A stretch of 64,000 bases of DNA from CAZAKZ01 sp964485695 (lineage in GTDB: Bacteria > Planctomycetota > JAFGQW01). Below, one piece after another: positions 44,719 to 53,930 of this stretch (positions are counted from its first letter, which is position 1; each line of letters begins with the position of its first letter). The notes below the pieces were generated by a model. It saw only the letters and a list, made by a program, of their open reading frames with translations, did no database searches and was not told where the DNA came from. The stretch covers positions 34,579-98,578 of the forward strand of contig CAZAKZ010000003.1 in assembly GCA_964485695.1 (NCBI GenBank). Direction: 5' to 3'. A program made the position numbers and the translations under genes.

Positions 44719-47700
44719 TCAATAGCTGAACTTGATCCGGGAAATGACAACTTGCCTAGGCAGGGGCACGGACACCTTGCCGAGATCGAAGAGTATCCGA
44801 TACCGGATGTGGCGAAGATTGCCTTTGGCCGCGAGTTTTCCGATGTCGGTCTCGTACGCGGCATATGGATTGCTCGAGGTGTTACCCGCAGGATACCACT
44901 GGGCCGGATCGGGGTGCGGCTTACCGTTCACGTCCGGAGAGCCCTGCCAGGCGATGAAGACCTTCTGCCCGGTGGCCGGTGGCACCTGGAAGGTGAGGTC
45001 ATTGCCGCTGGTGACCTCGCCCGTCTGGGGATTGCTGGCATCGAATTTCCAGTTCAGGTTCAGAGATGACGCAGCCGTGTACCATGTGGAGTAGGCGTAC
45101 GACTTTCCGAGGGTGGCCGGCGCGAACAGGCTCCGGCCGGTCACGGGTGTGGGATTGATGCTGGTGCTGTTCACCGTGGGGGTGCCCGTGAGGTCATGGA
45201 TGATGATGTAGCCGTTACCCCCGTCGCCGGTGCGTGAGGGCGTGGGCGGGCTGGGATTGCCCTTGCCGCCCACGGCGCTCAGCACCGCCTGGGCGTCCAC
45301 GGTCACCGAAGTCCCACTCAGCCAGATGGAGCCTCCTGCGCCCCCGGCGCCGTACCCGGCGCGGATCGTGGTAAGAGGCAATCCGGCAAGGGTGGAATGG
45401 CCCGTGCCGCCGCTGCCGCCGTTTGTGTGGATGGAGGCGGTGGACCGGACCGCGAAGGACCCGGCCACCTCGATTTCCACGCCGCCGCCGGCGCCGCCGC
45501 CCCCGCCGGCCACGATGTCATCCTTCGGGCTCGGATTGCCGGTGGTGATGGCTGCATTACCGCCGGCGCCGCCACCGGTGCCGGCCGTGGCCTGGGCGAC
45601 AGCGTTGGGCCCGGTGGCCACGATCCAGCTTATGCCGAACTCGCGGCCGTAGGCGCCGATGTTGGAGCAGAGGTAATCGGACTGCACACCATTGGTCATG
45701 TGACCGCCGCCGTTGCCCGAACACCCGCTGCGCAGAATCGTGCCGCTGGGAAGCCCCCGGTTGCCACCGGTGCCGCCGCCGCAGTTGGGCTCGACCACGG
45801 TGATGAGGCGGTTGTCGGACTTGTTGAGATTCCCGCAAACAGACGCTTTGGGATAGCCCGGCCCCCCTCGCAGCTCCATGGGAAGGGATCCGATGGGACT
45901 GGTCGGTCTCGTATTGGCGACTCCGCCGGCCCCGGCCCCCGGCCCGCCACGGCCGCCGGAGATCGGCCCCACGTTCACGGCTTTTCCCGCCGGTGCGCTC
46001 AGGCCGCTGCCGCCGCTGGCGTCGATGACGCCCTCGATGATACAGTTACTGAAGGCTCTGAGTCGGATGGGATAGCTGCCCTTCAGAGTGAGCGTCGAAC
46101 CCTTGGCAATCTGCAGGACGTTGAAGTTCCATTCCGACAGGCCCGAGGCCCCGGGCGGCCGGGTGCTCGAGTCCAGCGTGACCGGGCCGGTGACCAGGAG
46201 ATCGCCGTCCTCGCCGTTGCCGCCGAATCCGTAGGTGGCAAACAGCCCGGGCTGCCCGCGCTGGGTCCACCCCGCCGTGGTGACGCCGAGCTCCTTCTGC
46301 TTCGTGTTCTTGAAGTCCTCGATGATGGGATTCGTGAAGAGCTTCGAGAGGGTGATATCCAGCCGGTTGGTCAGCTGGCCCACCGGATTGCTTCCGAAGG
46401 ACCGGGCCACGAGGCCCTGAACGTGGACCTCGATACCGGCCAGGGCGTTGTGGAAGGGCAGAACGAGTGGCACGTTCGAGGGCGTGTTCCCCGAAGAAAG
46501 AATGACCGCCGGGAATCCGATGAGGATGTTGCCGAAGGGGCTGACGAAGGTGTCGGCCGTGGTCGGGCTCAGCAGCAGCACATAAACCGATCCGCTCAGG
46601 CCCGTGATGTTGAACTGGATGTTTCCCCCGAGGTAGGGAAATCCCATGATCCCCAGCTTCACCTGGCTGTGCTCGTCGCCGCCCATGTCCACCCGGGCAC
46701 CGTTGCCGGTCCAGCCGTCCAGGTTTCCATCGAGAAACCGCGGATCCCCGTCCGGGTCCCGGGTCGCCAGGGGAAGGACGAGGGCACTCGAGCCGGCGTC
46801 GATGCAGGGGGATGCGCCGGCCAGGTGGTAGTCGAAGGCGCCGGCGAATTTCGGATCCCGGAACATGTCGTTCAGTCCGGGAATGCACCCGAAGTAGTCG
46901 CCGCCCAGGTTCTGCCACACGTCGTTGAAATCGATGGCCGGAGCCGCGCCGCTGCAAAAGATGCCGCCGCCGAACATGCGGACGGCTGACACCTTGTTAC
47001 GAACGAGGATGTTGTTCTGAAACCGGCTGCCCGCGGCGCCGAAGCTGCCCATGCCGACGCCGCCGCCCATGGCCGTACCGGCGGACTCGCATGTATTGTC
47101 GGCGATGGTGTTATTGACGAGAAAGGTGGTGCCGCCTGCCACGTAGACCCCGCCGCCCAGGCTCTCCCGCAGGCCGCCGGCCTTGTTCTGGACGATGATG
47201 TTGCCGGTGACGAGGGGAGACGGCGTTCCCGTGAGCCCGAGATAGATACCGCCTCCCTGGCAGCGGTCCGGGCCCTCGCATCGATTCCCCTGGATAACAT
47301 TAACAAGGATCTCGGGATAGGCGCCGTCCGCTGCGAATATGCCGCCACCCAGGTTGATCTTTCCGTTCTTCAGGACGTTTTGCAGGATGGTGTTCCCCTC
47401 GATGCGTGGAGAGTTCCACGCCTCGATGAAGATGCCGCCGCCCCGGTTCTGCACGAGGTCATCCCCCACGCACCCGAAGATCCGGTTGTCCCGGAGCGTG
47501 GGCGAGGAGTCGATGTAGACCCCGGCGCCCTCCCGGTCGGCCCCATTCATGATGGTGAAGCCCTGGAGCACCGTGGCCTGGGTCAGGCCCTTGCCGAACT
47601 TGACTGCCCGGCCGCGATACCCGGCGTCGAGGGTGGTCATGACAGCACCCCCCTCGGCAATGACCCGGATACCGTCCACCCCGGGCCAGATGAGGTTTTC

Positions 47701-47880
47701 CCGGTAGACGCCCGGACTCACCAGGATGGTGCTGTTGGGTTGAGCGGCATTCAGGGCCGCCTGGATGGTGGTGATCTCCCTGGGCACGTATTGCACCTGG
47801 GCTCCGGCCGTGGCCACGGCCAGGGCGGACGCTGCGCACACCAGGATCAGCAGACACCGGAGGCCTCGACTTCTGGACAT
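44719..47880 (-). CDS. Giant secreted beta-helix/glycine-rich protein B
   Basis: This 1053-aa protein has a signal peptide (MSRSRGLRCLLILVCAASA, cleavage after TAGA). It has the same three-part layout as protein A: beta-helix (TIQAALNAAQPNSTILVSPG, AGVYIDSSPTLRDNRI, AIDFNDVWQNLGGDYFGC), the beta-sandwich module (NIQFNITGLSGSVYVLL), then the four-cysteine glycine-rich domain and a final strand-rich part ending VVISRIKFSY. Motifs LGLTGTPS, AIDFNDVW and PGLNDM set it apart from A and C and link it to D. It is the first gene of unit 1, preceded by GAGAGGAGC. An extracellular structural role is inferred. Confidence 0.85.
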   Translation of the reverse strand: MSRSRGLRCLLILVCAASALAVATAGAQVQYVPREITTIQAALNAAQPNSTILVSPGVYRENLIWPGVDGIRVIAEGGAVMTTLDAGYRGRAVKFGKGLTQATVLQGFTIMNGADREGAGVYIDSSPTLRDNRIFGCVGDDLVQNRGGGIFIEAWNSPRIEGNTILQNVLKNGKINLGGGIFAADGAYPEILVNVIQGNRCEGPDRCQGGGIYLGLTGTPSPLVTGNIIVQNKAGGLRESLGGGVYVAGGTTFLVNNTIADNTCESAGTAMGGGVGMGSFGAAGSRFQNNILVRNKVSAVRMFGGGIFCSGAAPAIDFNDVWQNLGGDYFGCIPGLNDMFRDPKFAGAFDYHLAGASPCIDAGSSALVLPLATRDPDGDPRFLDGNLDGWTGNGARVDMGGDEHSQVKLGIMGFPYLGGNIQFNITGLSGSVYVLLLSPTTADTFVSPFGNILIGFPAVILSSGNTPSNVPLVLPFHNALAGIEVHVQGLVARSFGSNPVGQLTNRLDITLSKLFTNPIIEDFKNTKQKELGVTTAGWTQRGQPGLFATYGFGGNGEDGDLLVTGPVTLDSSTRPPGASGLSEWNFNVLQIAKGSTLTLKGSYPIRLRAFSNCIIEGVIDASGGSGLSAPAGKAVNVGPISGGRGGPGAGAGGVANTRPTSPIGSLPMELRGGPGYPKASVCGNLNKSDNRLITVVEPNCGGGTGGNRGLPSGTILRSGCSGNGGGHMTNGVQSDYLCSNIGAYGREFGISWIVATGPNAVAQATAGTGGGAGGNAAITTGNPSPKDDIVAGGGGGAGGGVEIEVAGSFAVRSTASIHTNGGSGGTGHSTLAGLPLTTIRAGYGAGGAGGSIWLSGTSVTVDAQAVLSAVGGKGNPSPPTPSRTGDGGNGYIIIHDLTGTPTVNSTSINPTPVTGRSLFAPATLGKSYAYSTWYTAASSLNLNWKFDASNPQTGEVTSGNDLTFQVPPATGQKVFIAWQGSPDVNGKPHPDPAQWYPAGNTSSNPYAAYETDIGKLAAKGNLRHIRYRILFDLGKVSVPLPRQVVISRIKFSY

Positions 47881-48586
47881 GACGGATTGCTCCTCTCCTG
47901 TTTTCAAATCCGGGGACCGGCATCCTGTTCTGAAGTATCAAGACGTGTCGATCCCTGGCAGGTCGATCAGGAACGCCGGTACGTAGACTCATTGCATGAC
48001 AGCGTACCTGAACGCCTCGATCCTCTACCTGGTTCCCTTTTCTCGACTGAAAGCCTCATTGGGCGGCCATGATTCGTAGCAGTCGGATCGGTGTCTATCG
48101 GCGGCGCAAGCAAGGCGCGACGACTGCCGCGTATTCGTGAATACGCAAAGGAGGAGCAACACAGCATGCGTCGTCGAGAGGCTCCGAGGCGGCTGCTACG
48201 AATCATGACCGGCCATTTTGACCGCGCACTTCACCTATCAAGTGGAGATGTATCTCCAGGATCATACTGGAGCCAGGATGTCGATGCAACAGGTTTTCCG
48301 CCTCGCGTCCGCTGCGCCGGAACTCGATCCGTTATATCCTGGACGGAGCCCCGCCTACCGTTTCCCGGATCGATGCCAGGCGAACGGAAACGAACAGGCG
48401 CTGTAAACTCTTTATTAAAAAGCAATTGAGGCCGGACGCGCCGGTCAATCAGCCGCGCTTCATCCAGGGGGGCGCTATCCGGATCATTGCGGGTAGTGAT
48501 AGAATACGTTCGTGCTGAAAGACGGGGAGACAGATGATGCTGCTCCCCCATGATGTCCCACCGGATCCCGGATGGAGAATGAAGTC
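47881..48586. other. Gene-free region with a palindromic element
   Basis: These 706 bp between the divergent gene B and a propeller gene hold no convincing CDS. The main content is the inverted-repeat element at about 48059-48216. Small hairpins follow (GGAGA/TCTCC near 48244-48257), and a TAGAAT at 48500-48505 may be the -10 of the rightward gene. Confidence 0.6.
48059..48216. repeat. Palindromic interspersed element (MITE-like or structured RNA)
   Basis: A perfect 15-bp inverted repeat, CATGATTCGTAGCAG at 48068-48082 and its complement at 48193-48207, bounds the element. The similarity continues imperfectly outward for about 10 bp. Inside are a second nested pair (CGACGAC with GTCGTCG) and a central perfect hairpin GCGTATTC-GT-GAATACGC. 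The nested P1-P2-P3 layout fits either a small non-autonomous transposon-like repeat or a folded RNA. No ORF of note lies in it, and I see no second copy in the window. Confidence 0.65.
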
Positions 48587-49795
48587 ATGAGAATCCTGCT
48601 TGTCTTCGGCCTGACTGCTTTCCTGATCGCCTCCCCCTCCCTCTCCGCGCAACCCTACGGAACCGACCTGCTCGCTTCGACCACCGGGAGCATCCTGCTC
48701 AGGATCGGTCCCACCGGTGCGGTGAAAACCGTGACCACGTGGAAGGGCGGCCTGAACATGGTGGCCATGGCCAACAACAACCGCGACGTGATCGTGGCCC
48801 AGAGAACGTCGGCGCCGTCGATCCTGGTGGTCGACACCAACCTGAATCAGGTGGTGAAAACCCTCTGGTCCGGACCGCCCATCGCCGAGCCGGACTACTT
48901 GAATCCCACCCACACCGGCGACTACCTCGTTGCGAGCAACACGGACCTCTTCCTTCTCAAGCCCGACGGCAGCAGCATCACCACCGTGCGCAGCGGCTCC
49001 CCCTTTCAGAACCTGCAGGGCGTGATTCAGGACGTGGCCACCGGGCACTACGCTGCGGGCGACCTCTCGGTCCATGCCATCTTCATGGTGGCCGGCGACG
49101 GCGTCGTGGTCACCACGTACTCGCTGGCGAGCATGAATCCCTTCAGCATCACCCAGGATCACCGCGACGGAGCCCTGATCGTCGGCAACGGAGGGGGCCG
49201 CCGGGTGCATCGTGTGGACACGGGAATCGGCACGATCAAGACGATCTTCTCCGCATCCGGCAACTTCAACGCCATCTGCTTCGACCGCTGGAGCGGAAAC
49301 GGCGAGATCGTCAGCGGGACCACCGTCATCTACCGATTCGACATCCACGGTACGGTCGTCACCACCCACAGGAACATCCCGTCGATCAACTCAGGATTGT
49401 GCTTCGACAAGGGAAGAAACGTGGTCCCCGTGAAGATCGGCTCACCCAACCACTACAGCATCGACCTGAACTTCCCCGGCTATACCGGGAAATCCTACGC
49501 GCTGGGGCTTTCCATCACCGGCTTCACTCCCGGCATCCCCATTGGCGGCCGTGTCATCCAGCTCGTGCCGGACGATGTGCTGGGCCTCAGCCTGAAAGGT
49601 GCCCTGTTTCCGCTGCTCAAAAACAACATCGGCGTGCTCGATACCTTTGACCGCGCCACGGTCACCCTGGACCTCCGCATCTTCCGCGAATTACTGAGGG
49701 GACTCCGGATCTGGGCCGTGGCCGTGGTCCTGGACCCCCAGGCCCCGAACAGCATCGGGGTGATCTCCAAACCGCGCGTGATCGTCATGGAGTAG
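48587..49795 (+). CDS. Secreted beta-propeller protein of the QPYGTDL family
   Basis: This 402-aa protein has a signal peptide (MRILLVFGLTAFLIASPSLSA). The mature N-terminus QPYGTDLLASTTGSILLRI is shared almost exactly with the genes at 53931 and 61757. Residues 25-290 are repeated short strands (for example VVDTNLNQVVKTLW and GNGGGRRVHRVDTGIGTI), a probable seven-bladed propeller of the NHL/SMP-30 type. The last 115 residues (YTGKSYALGLSITGFTPGIP onward, then GLRIWAVAVVLDPQAPNSIGVIS) are the shared beta-sandwich module. The ATG at 48587 directly precedes the signal peptide; GGAG at 48573 supports it. It lies just outside unit 1, divergent from gene B. Confidence 0.83.
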   Translation: MRILLVFGLTAFLIASPSLSAQPYGTDLLASTTGSILLRIGPTGAVKTVTTWKGGLNMVAMANNNRDVIVAQRTSAPSILVVDTNLNQVVKTLWSGPPIAEPDYLNPTHTGDYLVASNTDLFLLKPDGSSITTVRSGSPFQNLQGVIQDVATGHYAAGDLSVHAIFMVAGDGVVVTTYSLASMNPFSITQDHRDGALIVGNGGGRRVHRVDTGIGTIKTIFSASGNFNAICFDRWSGNGEIVSGTTVIYRFDIHGTVVTTHRNIPSINSGLCFDKGRNVVPVKIGSPNHYSIDLNFPGYTGKSYALGLSITGFTPGIPIGGRVIQLVPDDVLGLSLKGALFPLLKNNIGVLDTFDRATVTLDLRIFRELLRGLRIWAVAVVLDPQAPNSIGVISKPRVIVME

Positions 49796-49805
49796 GCGTC
49801 CGACT

Positions 49806-52800
49806 TCACGAACCCGCCAGCCTGGCGCAGACAAGGGCCCATTGCCGGACGAGCACGGGCAGGTCCTCGGACTCCAGTGGATAAGCTTCGGCCGTGCGCA
49901 GGGTCCCGTCGGGTCCGATGAACAGCACTTGGGATTTCAGTCCGCCCGGCCACTCGTGCGCGACGATCTTCACTCCGGCGGCCCCCCGGCTGTCGAGGGC
50001 CTTACGGAGCTTCTTTCCCGCCTCGCTGCCGATACGATCCGGAACGGCCAGGACGATGGGTTCGCGGTACCCGTACTTCCGGAGGTGACCGCCGAGGTTC
50101 ATTGCCAGAGCGAGGCCCTTTTCTTCCAGAAACGTCTCGGTGGCCTCCGCCTCCTTGTCGTCGTTGCCGGTACTTGCCGACTCCACCGGAGGGATCCAGA
50201 GCACGACCGTGCCCGCAGCGCGAAGGGGCAGGCCGCGCGTCGGGCGGTTCAGCAGGTCGCTGAGCTCGAGTTCCTGCCGCTCTGCGGGGTCCAGACCTCG
50301 GGGCCAGGGGCGTCCGAGGCGATCAAGGGGAATGCCGTCGAGGCGCTCGACCGTGGGGAACTGCACGCGAAAGGATCCGCGGCGAGAGGCGAAACCGACG
50401 TATCCCTCGACCGGGCTACCTCCGGGCGTTCGGTAAGAGCACATTGGCCGGCCATCGATGAACACGTGCACCTGATCCCCGTCCACCACGGCCTCGAGGC
50501 GGAAGGCGCATCGGGGAGGGTTGAACACCCGGGTCCGACGGGGGCTGGAGCCGGGAAGGTTCCGGTCGCGTACAAACCGCCCGTCAATGCGGCAGTCGAC
50601 GCCCGTGATGTAGGTCACGGGGACGTCTGTCCCGGTCTTCCCGACGGAGCCCGGGTCGTTGCCGAGGTAGACCCGGATGTTCCGGTCCCGGCGCGTGTAT
50701 CCGAGGACCAGAGCGCCGCTGAACCGGGCCGACTCCGGATGAATCTGCGCCCGGATCACGTAGCGGCCGCGCGGCAGCCACTCACGCGACCGCACGAATG
50801 AATGGCTATCGGCCGTGCCCGTCCCGGACCGCGACCTCTTGCGGCCGAGAATCAGGTCGCCGCCTGCATCAGCGAACCAGAGCCCCTGCACGCGACGCTT
50901 CTCGAAGTCGGTCAATCCGGTCTCCACCCAGCCGCGGGCACCGACGTGGTGCGCCGGGGAGGCGGGAAAGACCGGAAGATCCTCACTATCCGGCAACGAG
51001 ATACGCGGCCTCGCCACCCTGGCGGCCAGGCGGTTGTGCTCCCGCGCCACGTGGGCCGCGGTGATTGCGTCTCCCAAACGGTAGTAGTGCCACACCGCAT
51101 CCCGGTACGCCTTGAGCAGCGCCTTCACACCCTCGAGACGCGGCCAGAACGGCGCGGTCCCTGGCCCCGGCACCACGCGCGGGAACCGGCGGTGCGCCTC
51201 GCAGCGCAGCGCCCACGCGCCCGCCCGGTACCACTGGGCATGGAACAGCTCGGCGAGGCGGTCCACCAGGGCCGGGTCCCACTCGTCCACGGCCAGCGCC
51301 CAGCACCACCCTGCAATGCCGAGATCGTGCTCCCCCGCCTCCAGGAGGAGGTCGCCCGCGGTCCGGGCGTGGGCCTCCCCGAACCACGGCTCGGTGCGCG
51401 CGCGTCCGGGGATCCAGGTCGCCACGTCGGTGATGAGACGGTACTCGCGGTGCGGACTTTTTCCCCTGTATTCCTCGGTCCACGCCGCGGGCTTGAACCG
51501 GTTAAAATCCTTGATGAACTCGTGGAAACCGCCGGCGAACGCCTCGAAGTCGCCGGGACGGTCGTCCTTCCCGTCCCCGAAGTGCCGGAGGAAGAGCTTG
51601 AACCGGTTGCCGCGGTTCTTTACACAGTCCTTCATGAACGCCTCGAGGCAGCCCGCGAATCGGTCGATCGACAGATAGACGTAGAGCGCGTACCCCGCGA
51701 AGCCGGAATCCTCGATCCTATCCTCAATAAGAAACTTCAGCTTGGCCGCGGAACCGTAGCCGTTCAGGTAGGCGTCATTCATGCGCCCGAACACCGCGTG
51801 CTTTGTCCGGAACTTCGCATCCTCCGTGGAGGCGTACGCCTGTTCGGTCCAGGTGGCGCGCCCTTCCGCGAGCCACACTGGGATGCCCGGGTGGATGGCG
51901 GCGTCGAATCGCCGGGTGAGCTGGCGAGTGATCGCCCGGCCGAGGGCGTCGGAGGTGTTCCAGGCGAACCGGATGACGGTCTCGTCGCCGCGCTGAAAAC
52001 CCGATGCCCACCAGCTGAGCGCAGCCTCGGACTCGAGGTCCGCGGGGGCCGGCACGATGCGGATCAATCCCGGCCTGTCCTTGAAGGGATCCTGGCCGAA
52101 CCAGCCTGCGAGCCGGCCATGGTGCTGCTCCACGGTCTGCGCCGCTGCGACCAGGGTCTCGAGACCGCAGGTCGTTTCGATACGGTATCGCTTGCCGGGC
52201 GACAGACACGCGGCCGGATTTCCGATGGATGCATGCCGCCGGTTGAATGCGCGGTGCGGGGCCTGCGCCAGCTGGAGCAGTTCACTCAGATCCGGCAGGT
52301 CCTTTTCCGCCTTCCACCGCTGTGCCCGCAGCTTCTGCAGCGCCTCGGCCGCCCGGTTTCTCCCCTTTCCGGCCCCCGGAGGACGCGGCCCCTGCAGCTG
52401 TTTGAAACGCGCCTGGGTCTCGAGTCCATTCAGGCACGCGGCGATCCGGATCGCGGATCCGAGATCCCCCTTCGCCTCGGCCTTGGCCTGAAGAACGGCG
52501 AGCCGCTTCACCACGGGCCGGAACGCAGGCAGGCGGGGCTCCAGATGCACATTGAACACCGGGCCGAATCGCGCGCGAAGCGCCGGCGCATTCTCGAGCA
52601 CCTCGAGCGCCGCCCCCGCCGCCCAGCGGGCTACGAGCGGAGAGGTGGGCCGGTTCTCGTCGAGGTCCTTGACCAGGGCCGCCAGATCCTGGACCGCCCG
52701 GACCCGCGCCGTGGCAATGCGGCCGGGGTGCGGATCCTCGGAGTTCCCGTTCCCCGAGGTGCGGACGGCAGCAAGGCGATGTGCCCAGAACCGGCGGTCA

Positions 52801-53051
52801 GCGTCCGTTGCCGCAGTGAGGAGGAGCTGCTCCAGGATCTTGGGCGCTTCCGGGTGGAGCCGGTACGCGTGGAGAAAGTGGGCGTGGAGGGCCTTGCCTT
52901 TCCTCGCCAGCTTCCGGCTGTCCCGGAGAAGGGCCCGCACCGAGGCTCGATCGGCCCTCGTTTCCTCCGGCACCGGGATGCGCAGATCCTGCGCCTGAGC
53001 CGAAAGGAGAAAGAAGATCACGAGGAGAAAAGAGGCGAATCGTTTCATCAT
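49806..53051 (-). CDS. Large secreted protein with repeat, peptidase-like and LamG/DUF1080-like regions
   Basis: This 1081-aa protein has a signal peptide (MMKRFASFLLVIFFLLSAQA). The first 300 residues are helical and charged. Residues about 330-560 contain GIPVWLAEGRATWTEQA and GYALYVYLSIDRFAG, which recall DUF1570-type gluzincin-like regions, but no HExxH metal motif is present, so activity is doubtful. Residues about 745-935 form a beta-sandwich (RYVIRAQIHPESARF, DQVHVFIDGRPMCSY, GYVGFASRRGSF) like DUF1080/LamG. The last 120 residues look like a thioredoxin fold (VVLWIPPVES, PIVLAVPDRIG, LFIGPDGTLRTAEAYP) without cysteines. It converges with the propeller gene at 49795 (10-bp gap). Function is unknown. 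Confidence 0.75.
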   Translation of the reverse strand: MMKRFASFLLVIFFLLSAQAQDLRIPVPEETRADRASVRALLRDSRKLARKGKALHAHFLHAYRLHPEAPKILEQLLLTAATDADRRFWAHRLAAVRTSGNGNSEDPHPGRIATARVRAVQDLAALVKDLDENRPTSPLVARWAAGAALEVLENAPALRARFGPVFNVHLEPRLPAFRPVVKRLAVLQAKAEAKGDLGSAIRIAACLNGLETQARFKQLQGPRPPGAGKGRNRAAEALQKLRAQRWKAEKDLPDLSELLQLAQAPHRAFNRRHASIGNPAACLSPGKRYRIETTCGLETLVAAAQTVEQHHGRLAGWFGQDPFKDRPGLIRIVPAPADLESEAALSWWASGFQRGDETVIRFAWNTSDALGRAITRQLTRRFDAAIHPGIPVWLAEGRATWTEQAYASTEDAKFRTKHAVFGRMNDAYLNGYGSAAKLKFLIEDRIEDSGFAGYALYVYLSIDRFAGCLEAFMKDCVKNRGNRFKLFLRHFGDGKDDRPGDFEAFAGGFHEFIKDFNRFKPAAWTEEYRGKSPHREYRLITDVATWIPGRARTEPWFGEAHARTAGDLLLEAGEHDLGIAGWCWALAVDEWDPALVDRLAELFHAQWYRAGAWALRCEAHRRFPRVVPGPGTAPFWPRLEGVKALLKAYRDAVWHYYRLGDAITAAHVAREHNRLAARVARPRISLPDSEDLPVFPASPAHHVGARGWVETGLTDFEKRRVQGLWFADAGGDLILGRKRSRSGTGTADSHSFVRSREWLPRGRYVIRAQIHPESARFSGALVLGYTRRDRNIRVYLGNDPGSVGKTGTDVPVTYITGVDCRIDGRFVRDRNLPGSSPRRTRVFNPPRCAFRLEAVVDGDQVHVFIDGRPMCSYRTPGGSPVEGYVGFASRRGSFRVQFPTVERLDGIPLDRLGRPWPRGLDPAERQELELSDLLNRPTRGLPLRAAGTVVLWIPPVESASTGNDDKEAEATETFLEEKGLALAMNLGGHLRKYGYREPIVLAVPDRIGSEAGKKLRKALDSRGAAGVKIVAHEWPGGLKSQVLFIGPDGTLRTAEAYPLESEDLPVLVRQWALVCARLAGS

Positions 53052-53201
53052 CTAATTTTGCCGCAGCCCGCCGCGTTGTCAAAGCCCGGGGGGAAAATAC
53101 GGTGATTCTCCTACTGGAATCCGAATTGTCCGGAACCTCTTTACTTGCGCGCGCAGATCCTGGAGAATCCACCGAGTTACCCCGTATGAAAGGTAGAAAC
53201 C

Positions 53202-53822
53202 ATGGAGCGGATCCAAACCGGTGGATTACTCCTCCTGGTGGCATTCCTGGTCGCTCCCGGCTGCATGCTTGTGGTTTCCCACCCGAATCACCCGGACTGG
53301 GACCAGGAACTGGCCGCTCTCGAAAAGGAAAAGGAGGCCTTGCCCCTGGGGGTCAGCTGCTTTGCCGTGCGCTGCAGTATGGCGAATGCAACCACGAACA
53401 AGAACGCCCGGATCGTGCGCGATGTGCTGAAAGAGGGCCCGTTCTCGATAAGCGACGGCTTCAGCCTGAAGGACGACCTCGTGGCGAGGATATCGGTCAA
53501 GGAAAGCGTTGAATACGGCCCCCTGCTGTTTCCCTGGCTGCTGACCGCATTCGTCATCCCCTGCTACGCGACCTATACACTGGGCCTCGAAATCAATTTC
53601 ATGGATCGGGAAGACGAGCTCTTCAAGCGCTACGCGCGAAAGGCGAAGTACGATATGTGGCAAGGATGGGCGTTCTTCGTCTGGGGAATATGCGCCAGCG
53701 ACATGAATGTGGAAAGCACCCTCGTGAGAGACATGGCGCGAGATGTCGTGAAGCAGATCTACGAGAAGGACTACGATGTCTTCAAGGCCTACGGTTCACG
53801 GGTCCGGAGGACGACGAGGTAA
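53202..53822 (+). CDS. Putative lipoprotein
   Basis: This 206-aa protein has a lipoprotein signal ending LVAPGC, giving Cys21 as the lipidation site. Residues about 85-135 include a hydrophobic stretch (LLFPWLLTAFVIPCYATYTLG) that may be a membrane segment; the rest is mixed helix and strand. It has an unusual number of cysteines (21, 53, 58, 115, 164). I do not recognise the family. It is divergent from the 1081-aa protein gene and 108 bp upstream of the propeller gene. Confidence 0.7.
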   Translation: MERIQTGGLLLLVAFLVAPGCMLVVSHPNHPDWDQELAALEKEKEALPLGVSCFAVRCSMANATTNKNARIVRDVLKEGPFSISDGFSLKDDLVARISVKESVEYGPLLFPWLLTAFVIPCYATYTLGLEINFMDREDELFKRYARKAKYDMWQGWAFFVWGICASDMNVESTLVRDMARDVVKQIYEKDYDVFKAYGSRVRRTTR

Positions 53823-53930
53823 GGGATCGCCTCGACTCCATGAATACACGTATTCGTCCTGTCCTTGGGCCGGAATCCCGGTAGAATCGAAGCAAATCGT
53901 GAATCCCCCCGAAAGCGGAAAGGAGTCGAC

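Larger units (their letters stand above)
41596..47880 (-). repeat. Two-gene duplication unit 1 (genes A and B)
   Basis: This 6.3-kb unit, B then A in transcription order, corresponds gene by gene to the unit at 55198-61472 (D then C). A matches C and B matches D in domain layout, distinctive motifs and the form of the C-termini, and the two units have almost equal length. The divergence is high, so the duplication is old. Confidence 0.7.
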
